Source of the DNA: a bacterium
GTDB lineage: Bacteria; Pseudomonadota; Alphaproteobacteria; Rhizobiales; JAKIUO01
Assembly (NCBI GenBank): GCA_024228495.1
Contig: JAAETJ010000327.1
Location: forward strand, 1-39,459
Length of the DNA stretch: 39,459 nt
Direction of reading: 5' to 3'
The notes under the pieces are model-generated. The model did not search any database and was not told the origin of the DNA. It saw nothing but the letters and a program-made list of their open reading frames with translations. The position numbers and the translations under genes were made by a program. Shown here in pieces: positions 33,827-39,459 of this stretch. The stretch's first letter is position 1. Every line of letters starts with the position of its first letter.

Positions 33827-35275
33827 ATGCGCCAGGCTTGTCGTTTTCTAGAATGTGCTTTTAATGGTTCGTTTATTTTCAAGAGCTGGCAACTAATCAT
33901 TCCTGTCGTGGCCATTATGTTTCTGGTTGTTTCTGGTTTTTCATATGCCCCAAAAGCTCTGGCGGCGAAAGCCAACCAGATCCGCATTGGTGGCGACTAT
34001 AATTATTTAAGAGTGCCCGCAGGATCTGGCTATCGCTGGTGTGAAGAGAGTTGCCGTAATGACGCCAGATGTAAATCCTGGACCTTTCTCAAGCCAAGTC
34101 GACAGTGCCGCCTGAAACGCTTCGTCGCGCCCGCTCGTCCCAGCAAATGTTGTATCTCAGGGGTGAAGAAGGTTTCTCGAAAGAAAAACCGCCGGGAAAT
34201 TTGTGCTGATTTTGCCAGCCGGGCCGTCGATCAGCACGATGAAAACCTGGCGCGCAAATGCGGTTATCGTGGTGAAAAATGGAGCGAGCGCTATAAAAAG
34301 CATTTTCGCGGTTGCCTGTCTTTGAGCGCCAAACAGCGCAATACCCTCACGGTTGATCGCAAGAACGCCTTGCAGCGCTGTGAGAAAAACCGGCACCGTA
34401 CCAATCGTGAATGTCAGCGGTTTGCACAAACAACAGAAGATATCGTCAATTCGGCAGGGCGCAATAATTGTCAATTGACGCCCGCCAAATGGCTTGGCGA
34501 TTTTAATACGGCCTTTAGCTGGTGTCGCCGCAGCAAGGATGATGCCAATGAGGGCGTTTTAAGCCACGCGCGTGCCGCTTTGTCTTCTTGCCTGCGGCGA
34601 GGAGGCGGACCCTTTGTGAAGCGCTGCGACAATTATGCGCAAAGGGCTGTGAAACAATATGGTAAGGCACGCAGCAATGAATGTGGTTTTTCTGGCAGCC
34701 GTTGGCATGATGATTATCGCGCTCATTATCAATGGTGTTTAAAGGTTGATCCTTGGGATATCCGCAATGAAACGCAGGTGCGCGCCGATACGCTCGAGAG
34801 ATGCGTTGCGCAAGGCGGTAGCGGTGAAGAAGGTAAAGTTGCTTGCGATCACTATGCGCGTCTGGCAAGTGAGCAAACGCGCTCCAATCGCAAACAGAAT
34901 TGTGGTCTCAAGGGGCGGCGCTGGCTGGCTAATTATGATCGCCATGTTTCCTGGTGCGCTAAAACGTCAAAAATCAATCGTGATGACGAACTGAAGTATC
35001 GCGAAGCCGAACTTTCGAAATGTTTCGAGCGTGGCGGCGACGCTTTCATTGAAGCCTGCGATGTCTATGCGGTGCGCTCGCTTCGCCAATTCGAAAAGAA
35101 CGTTGCGCGGAGCTGCAATTATCGCGGCAAATACTGGCATGATAGCTATATTGGTCACTATAAATGGTGTGCCAAGGCATCGACGGGACGCCGATCTCGC
35201 AAGATGCTGGAGCGCAAGGCGCTGCTTTCGACCTGTAAATTCGGTTTTAAACTGCCGTTTGGCCGCAAGCGCTAG
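33827..35275 (+). CDS. Exported PAN/Apple protein with five cysteine-rich repeats
   Basis: This protein is about 482 residues from ATG 33827; the open frame reaches back to TTG 33731 without support. A signal or anchor segment spans about 22-45 and ends near ALAAK. A PAN/Apple domain (about 53-115) follows, with six Cys and the bacterial ending KCCISGVK. Then come five repeats of 70-73 residues with first Cys at 126, 196, 267, 340 and 411. Each has the pattern C-x2-[FY]-[AS]-x14-C-x6-W-x10-C-x21-C, without one insertion or deletion. The even cysteine count suggests two disulfides per repeat in the periplasm or outside the cell. The protein is very basic. PAN domains bind protein or glycan; the repeat is unknown to me. 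The next gene is a longer paralogue. Confidence 0.85.
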   Translation: MRQACRFLECAFNGSFIFKSWQLIIPVVAIMFLVVSGFSYAPKALAAKANQIRIGGDYNYLRVPAGSGYRWCEESCRNDARCKSWTFLKPSRQCRLKRFVAPARPSKCCISGVKKVSRKKNRREICADFASRAVDQHDENLARKCGYRGEKWSERYKKHFRGCLSLSAKQRNTLTVDRKNALQRCEKNRHRTNRECQRFAQTTEDIVNSAGRNNCQLTPAKWLGDFNTAFSWCRRSKDDANEGVLSHARAALSSCLRRGGGPFVKRCDNYAQRAVKQYGKARSNECGFSGSRWHDDYRAHYQWCLKVDPWDIRNETQVRADTLERCVAQGGSGEEGKVACDHYARLASEQTRSNRKQNCGLKGRRWLANYDRHVSWCAKTSKINRDDELKYREAELSKCFERGGDAFIEACDVYAVRSLRQFEKNVARSCNYRGKYWHDSYIGHYKWCAKASTGRRSRKMLERKALLSTCKFGFKLPFGRKR

Positions 35276-35293
35276 ACCGACAAAAGAGGGGGT

Positions 35294-35340
35294 GTATTTC
35301 CCGGAAATACCACACTATTTGGTGAGGACGGTATTTTTTT
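35294..35340 (+). terminator. Overlapping alternative hairpins ending in a T-run
   Basis: GTATTTCC (35294-35301) can pair with GGAAATAC (35303-35310). The second arm overlaps AAATACC (35305-35311), which can instead pair with GGTATTT (35330-35336), followed by T to 35340. The two folds exclude each other. A simple weak terminator after the first PAN gene is the plain reading; an attenuator for the second gene is the bolder one. The one-base loop of the first hairpin is tight, so it would really form with 7 bp and three loop bases. Confidence 0.4.
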
Positions 35341-35526
35341 GCCTATGTAGCGGCTTTTTTGAAGGTTTAGACGCTCCAGGGATCAAAAAAATGCCGTATC
35401 CCGTTTTACTTTTGCCAAACTGCTGACATACTATTGTTAAAAACTGCTATTGGTCGGGTTCGCTTTGTACCCGATACTAGGAAGAATGCGCCAATTATTC
35501 AAAGGCGTTTCAATGAGGAGCTCTGC

Positions 35527-38046
35527 ATGCAGCCGTTTAGAACAACCTTCCAATTTTTCAAGGGAGCGCTCATTGTCTTCTTTGCTTTGATAGCTATTTT
35601 GTTTGCGCCGACCGGTAATGCCATAGCTGAAGAAGTAGATAGCCTGAGAATTGGCGGTGACTACCAGTTTTTGACTTTGCGGGTTGGAGATGACTTCAGA
35701 GTTTGCCGACGCGCTTGTAAAGATGATGCGAGCTGCAAGGCCTGGACCTTCATCAAGGAACGCACGAAAAAGAAAGAGGGGATCAGTTTCAATCTTGGTC
35801 CTGATCTCAATATTGGTTTTGGTGGTAAAAGAGAAGTTATTCCTCCCCAATGCCGTCTCAAGCATAGTGTTGGTCCAAAGCACACCAATGAATGTTGCAC
35901 ATCCGGCGTCAAGCAGGTCGTCCAACGCACGCGCCCCAACAAGGCAGAGCGCTGTGCCAATTACGCAGAATCGGCTCTTGAACAACAAGATAAAAACCTG
36001 ACCCAGCGCTGTCACTTTCGCGGGACCCGGTGGCAGGCCAGTTATCGCAATCATTATCGCTGGTGCATGGATAGCTCACGACGGTCTTCGGTGCGCGAAA
36101 CAGAAGTGCGCGATGATAAACTTCGAGATTGCCGTGATAATCGCCGCGTGCGCCGCGATCGCCAGTGTGATCGCTATGCCAGCACCGCAATGGATGTCAT
36201 TGCGCAGGCTGACACCCATAATTGTCGTTCGTCCAACCGCGAATGGGACAAAGAGCATGAGCGGGTTTATCAGTGGTGCCTTGACAATGGCAGAGCCAAA
36301 CGCCGTGATGTTCTGGAGCGGGCACAATCGAAACTTGCCTCATGTATCCGGCGCGGTGGCGGTGCCCGTTCAGAGCGCTGTGAAAACTATGCGGAAGATG
36401 CGCTAGAGCAGGTTAATCGAGCCAAGAAGAATGATTGCCGGGCTCGCGGCACGACTTGGGCTGGGGATTTCAAGACACATTATAAAGAATGTCGTAATCT
36501 AAACGGTCGTCAGATGCGCGCCAAAACGCAATTGCGCAAGAGTTTCATAAACCGTTGTATCCGCCGCGGTTCACAGCCAAGGATCATGGAAACCGGATCG
36601 GTAGAAGTGCGTCAGAGAAATGCCCGTCAATGGCATAGCGTACGGTTCTCGAAAAGATATCGAGATCCCGTTGTGATCATGGGACCTGTCTCCTTTAACG
36701 AAAATGAACCGGCACATGCCCGTGTACGCAGTGTTTCATCGCGTGGCTTTGAATTCCGTATTGAGGAATTTGGCAAAGACGGCACTCATGCCCGCGAAAG
36801 CCTTTCTTATATGGTGATCGAGAAAGGCATTCACGATTTTGGCGGCACCATCATTGAGGCCGGCACCATTTCTACGAGCGCAGATATGGTCGATCGCGAC
36901 TGGTCACCGGTCCGCCTGTTCAGCAGATGGAGTAAGGCTCCCATTGTGCTTGCCCAGACCCAGACCTTCAAGAGCAGTGATCCTGTGAATGCCCGGATCA
37001 AAAATGTCACCAGTCGGCAGTTTGAAGTCACGCTGAGTGAGAAGGAAAGTGATCGCCGCGGACATGCACGAGAAGTTGTGGGCTATGTGGCGATATCGCA
37101 AGGTCGTCACCGTCTTGATGGCGGTCAAGCGAATGACGTTGGCGTATGGAGTGGACGCGTCTCGCGTGCGAATAACAAATGGCGCAAGATTGACTTCCCC
37201 AATCGTTTTGGTAGCAACCCTGCCGTGTTTGCAAGGGCTCAGTCTTCAAATGGGGCTGACACATTTGATGTGCGCTACCAGAGATTGACGTCGCGCCGTG
37301 TCGAGTTGCGTTTGCAAGAAGAGCAAAGCAAGGATCGTGAAACCAACCATACCAATGAAGTACTTGGTGTGATAGCCATGCCGTTTGGCAGCTATTGGGC
37401 CACCTCATCGCGCTCCATAGATGACCAAATTGCCAAAGAACGGCGTCCTGTTCCCGCCCCGCGCCCGGTTGATTCCTCATCTGGCGGCGGTGCCAACCTG
37501 GTAGATTGCCGTGATTATTCGAGGCTGGCTGTGGCACAGTTCGATCGCGCAAGACGTAACTCGTGTGGTTTCATTGGCACTAACTGGCATGGTGAGGCCA
37601 ATCGGCATCGTCGCTGGTGCCGTCGCAATGGATTGCGGGCTGCTGATCGCTTTATTGTCAAGCACAGAAACCAGTTACGCAATTGCCTCGCTAGGGCTGA
37701 TAATCAGCCCGTCCAGGAGAGTGAATGGATATCGATTGGATGCGCCAGAGTTGCCTTCAAGAAGGATAGAGAAAGTTTCAGGCTTGATCGTAACAAGGGG
37801 CGGTTTAGCGCTCTGATGCTGAAGGGTGGAAAGGCCAGGTTGTCGATCTATGAGGTTAAAGTAAACTACGCCAATCGTACTTCGCAGGTTCTGTCCTATC
37901 GAGGGAAATTGGGACGTGGCGATTCAACTGGGCCTCTTGATCTCAAAGGGAATAAGAGCTTTATTTCCAAGATTGTCGTGACTGCCAAGGCGAAGCTGTC
38001 ATTCCCACCCAAGCAAGGTCGTTTGTGTGTGCTAGGCAAGCGCTAG
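35527..38046 (+). CDS. Exported multidomain PAN, cysteine-repeat and lectin-like protein
   Basis: This 839-residue paralogue of the preceding protein starts at ATG 35527 behind GAGGAG. The order is: signal peptide (1-35); PAN/Apple domain (about 42-137, six Cys, with a basic insert at about 80-107); three cysteine repeats with first Cys at 143, 214 and 285. Three similar beta-rich units follow at about 355-450, 450-540 and 540-630. Each has a W near its start, a PVV/PIV/PAV strand, an N-rich turn and a conserved HA/HT..E region. After a Pro/Ser/Gly linker comes a fourth cysteine repeat (661-720), then a C-terminal domain (about 735-839) starting EWISIGCARVAF. The beta units recall H-type lectin domains, so glycan binding is a guess. 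All four cysteine repeats keep the same spacing as the neighbour. Confidence 0.85.
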   Translation: MQPFRTTFQFFKGALIVFFALIAILFAPTGNAIAEEVDSLRIGGDYQFLTLRVGDDFRVCRRACKDDASCKAWTFIKERTKKKEGISFNLGPDLNIGFGGKREVIPPQCRLKHSVGPKHTNECCTSGVKQVVQRTRPNKAERCANYAESALEQQDKNLTQRCHFRGTRWQASYRNHYRWCMDSSRRSSVRETEVRDDKLRDCRDNRRVRRDRQCDRYASTAMDVIAQADTHNCRSSNREWDKEHERVYQWCLDNGRAKRRDVLERAQSKLASCIRRGGGARSERCENYAEDALEQVNRAKKNDCRARGTTWAGDFKTHYKECRNLNGRQMRAKTQLRKSFINRCIRRGSQPRIMETGSVEVRQRNARQWHSVRFSKRYRDPVVIMGPVSFNENEPAHARVRSVSSRGFEFRIEEFGKDGTHARESLSYMVIEKGIHDFGGTIIEAGTISTSADMVDRDWSPVRLFSRWSKAPIVLAQTQTFKSSDPVNARIKNVTSRQFEVTLSEKESDRRGHAREVVGYVAISQGRHRLDGGQANDVGVWSGRVSRANNKWRKIDFPNRFGSNPAVFARAQSSNGADTFDVRYQRLTSRRVELRLQEEQSKDRETNHTNEVLGVIAMPFGSYWATSSRSIDDQIAKERRPVPAPRPVDSSSGGGANLVDCRDYSRLAVAQFDRARRNSCGFIGTNWHGEANRHRRWCRRNGLRAADRFIVKHRNQLRNCLARADNQPVQESEWISIGCARVAFKKDRESFRLDRNKGRFSALMLKGGKARLSIYEVKVNYANRTSQVLSYRGKLGRGDSTGPLDLKGNKSFISKIVVTAKAKLSFPPKQGRLCVLGKR

Positions 38047-38065
38047 ACACAAGCTATTGTCTACA

Positions 38066-38390
38066 TTACCCCAATGGATAATCCTCCAGTCTCTGCCTGG
38101 TCGTGAATTTTATTTTCGGTTTTTTTGTTTTCAGGAAATAGGTGACCAGGCAGGAGATGATGTGGACAAAGACATTTTCTGATGAGCTATGTCTTGAGTG
38201 CTCCATTCCCATATCCTGCTCGAACACGCCAAAGGCTGTCTCTACGATAAATTGCATTCACATCAATAGCTTGTTACAAAGTTGCAGGAGGTAGTAGTTT
38301 AGATTCTCACGGATGGCGACCAGAATATGCAGACCTTTTTCCCGGAGTTCATCAAATAGTTTCTTTAAAATATCGCCTTTGTCATTCGTG
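38066..38390 (-). pseudogene. IS982-family transposase, C-terminal remnant
   Basis: On the minus strand, from about 38390, one frame reads DKGDILKKLFDELREKG and IRENLNYYLLQLCNKLLM, then stops at 38258. Directly after, in another frame, come FIVETAFGVFEQDMGMEHSR and HIISCLVTYFLKTKKPKI. Together these match the last third of IS982 transposases, including the final catalytic Glu in IVETAF; a few codons and the frame are lost at the join. The N-terminal two thirds are absent. It lies 20 bp after the PAN/lectin gene. Confidence 0.75.
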
Positions 38391-38400
38391 CTCCATGACC

Positions 38401-38769
38401 TTAACGGGACTTTTTCTTCTTTCGTTTGGAATGGCCGATTGTCTTGATAAAGCTGGCCAGTAGAAAGAGGGGTGCGGCTCCCGCCACCAGCAACGGCAGT
38501 TCATTTGATGACCAGGTCCTCGATTGTCCATAAGACATGAGATAAAATCCGGCCACAGAGATGATCGTGATCCATCCCCCAAGTCTCATATAGATCCAGC
38601 TGATGAGCAGACCGGCCAACACTCCAAAAGGAAAAAACAGCGCCAGCAGCTGTTCGTTGGCTGTTGGTTCGTGCGATATGATCTTGTCACTCGCCAGCAT
38701 GAGACCCAAGGCGCCAAAGGCGATGAGAGTATAGAGGCGGGCTATTTTTGCGATCAGTTTCGAGACCAT
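38401..38769 (-). CDS. Small four-helix membrane protein, unknown family
   Basis: This protein of about 122 residues has four hydrophobic stretches and a very basic C-terminus (SKRKKKKSR). I prefer ATG 38769 because GAGGGA lies about nine bases upstream; ATG 38778 and TTG 38793 are alternatives. I do not recognise a characterised family. Helix three contains WIYMRLGGWITIISVAGF. It is separated by about 40 bp from the gene upstream on the same strand, so the two may be co-transcribed. Confidence 0.6.
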   Translation of the reverse strand: MVSKLIAKIARLYTLIAFGALGLMLASDKIISHEPTANEQLLALFFPFGVLAGLLISWIYMRLGGWITIISVAGFYLMSYGQSRTWSSNELPLLVAGAAPLFLLASFIKTIGHSKRKKKKSR

Positions 38770-38811
38770 CTTTGACATTCCCTCAAGCGACAAAGACCGG
38801 GCCCCGTGCGA

Positions 38812-39459
38812 CTATCTAATCACCGGACTATCGATACATATGCCCACGACGCGCAATGTAATAATATCACTTTCATGCTCAGACCGGGCTCGAAGATATA
38901 TATATCGGCCCTTTATAAGTTTGCCTGGTGTGGCCGTGACCCATTTGTTACGCCTGCTTACGCTTGTTTTTTTGGGGACCCCTTGATATTGAAATCGCAC
39001 AGAGCGACTGTATCCCTTGTCGGCAATCGTAAATTTGGTCAAGACATTGTCACCAAAACAAGCCTGAATTTTGACACCAGGCCCCCAGTTCCGACTTTTT
39101 GCAAAGAGTTTTATATGCCCTCGTTGACGGCCTTTGCTGTTATTTGCCTCTATCATTGCGCCCATGGTTTTTGTGTAGCTTTTGGCAGGTGCTGGTGTGG
39201 TGTCCGGGATGTAATCGCTCTCAGCATAAGACCGGGCTTCCCACTGACTATCGAAATCATAGGATTCAGTGTCTTCGGTTTTGTCTTTCGTATCTTTCGT
39301 ATCTCGCGTATCTCGCGTATCTCGCGTATCTCGCGTATCTCGCGTATCTCGCGTATCTCGCGTATCTCGCGTATCTCGCGTATCTCGCGTATCTCGCGTA
39401 TCTCGCGTATTCGGGGTGGGGCGGGCAACCGCGGGGCGCATCTGGCGCTCAGATTGTCT
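38812..39459 (-). CDS. Repeat-bearing protein, 5' end outside the window
   Basis: The frame is open to the window edge on the minus strand, so the first residues are missing; an internal ATG at 39441 would give 209 residues. A low-complexity segment of one NTR and eleven DTR triplets, then two DTK, comes first and is followed by an acidic stretch. The C-terminal 110 residues look folded, with alternating beta-strand-like pattern (GHIKLFAKSRNWGPGVKIQA to TLRVVGICIDSPVIR) and two Cys. I do not recognise the domain. The charged repeat probably forms a flexible linker. Confidence 0.6.
   Translation of the reverse strand, partial: RQSERQMRPAVARPTPNTRDTRDTRDTRDTRDTRDTRDTRDTRDTRDTRDTRDTKDTKDKTEDTESYDFDSQWEARSYAESDYIPDTTPAPAKSYTKTMGAMIEANNSKGRQRGHIKLFAKSRNWGPGVKIQACFGDNVLTKFTIADKGYSRSVRFQYQGVPKKTSVSRRNKWVTATPGKLIKGRYIYLRARSEHESDIITLRVVGICIDSPVIR
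39303..39410. repeat. Twelve perfect copies of a 9-bp tandem repeat
   Basis: CTCGCGTAT is repeated twelve times without a mismatch over 108 bp. Two imperfect copies (CTTTCGTAT-like) lie just before it at about 39285-39302. On the minus strand it encodes the tripeptide Asp-Thr-Arg. As the unit is a multiple of three, a change in copy number alters linker length but not frame. Confidence 0.95.

Noticed and set aside
39303-39410. CRISPR array at the right edge
   Set aside because: The units are 9 bp and contiguous, with no spacers; it is a simple tandem repeat.
39153-39428. Alternative minus-strand frame with IRE repeats across the 9-bp microsatellite
   Set aside because: Any frame stays open through a 9-bp repeat; the frame coding DTR continues into a folded-looking domain, while this one does not.

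Overview
The window looks like a piece of an alphaproteobacterial chromosome, probably of Hyphomicrobiales type. The pointers are a tRNA-His without the usual extra 5' G and with A at the discriminator position, a PdhS-like cell-cycle sensor kinase, the plant/alphaproteobacterial form of glutamate-cysteine ligase, a DUF1127 protein divergent from a LysR regulator, and two TRAP transporters. The order-level placement is inference. Housekeeping and transport genes are intact; four clusters of decayed transposases (IS21/IS30, IS1595, IS982) mark the variable joints.

Layout. 1-1500: tRNA-Arg(ACG) and tRNA-His(GTG), both on the minus strand, bracketing a scar in which an IS21-type end plus istA fragment runs directly into an IS30 transposase fragment. 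1761-4850: a 12-codon upstream ORF overlapping a PdhS-like histidine kinase, then a secreted L,D-transpeptidase. 4997-5760: a dead IS1595-type element with both inverted repeats. 5796-9149: a succinate-semialdehyde dehydrogenase divergent from an SLC13-type permease with TrkA_C domains.

9323-22485 is a long minus-strand block for 2-hydroxyacid metabolism. In transcription order it holds TRAP set 2 (DctP-DctQ-DctM), glycolate oxidase GlcD-GlcE-GlcF, TRAP set 1 (DctP-DctQ-DctM), an amidase, a 66-residue membrane protein and a D-2-hydroxyacid dehydrogenase. A simple reading is import of glycolate, lactate or related acids, oxidation to glyoxylate or another 2-oxo acid by GlcDEF, and reduction or recycling by the dehydrogenase.

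22550-32396: a broken LuxR-type response regulator, rsmE, gshA, a DUF898 membrane protein with an M48 peptidase, an LTA-synthase-like sulfatase-fold enzyme, a LysR regulator divergent from a DUF1127 protein across a perfect 14-bp palindrome, and an EamA exporter. A DUF937 gene follows, then about 750 bp with no clear gene.

The most unusual part is 33827-38046. Two neighbouring paralogous genes encode exported proteins, each with a signal peptide and a six-cysteine PAN/Apple domain. Between them they carry nine copies of a cysteine-rich repeat whose spacing is identical in every copy (C-x2-[FY]-[AS]-x14-C-x6-W-x10-C-x21-C). The second protein also carries three beta-rich, lectin-like repeats and a C-terminal domain. 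I do not recognise the cysteine repeat as a named family. The right end holds an IS982 remnant, a small membrane protein, and an ORF open at the window edge with twelve perfect copies of a 9-bp repeat.
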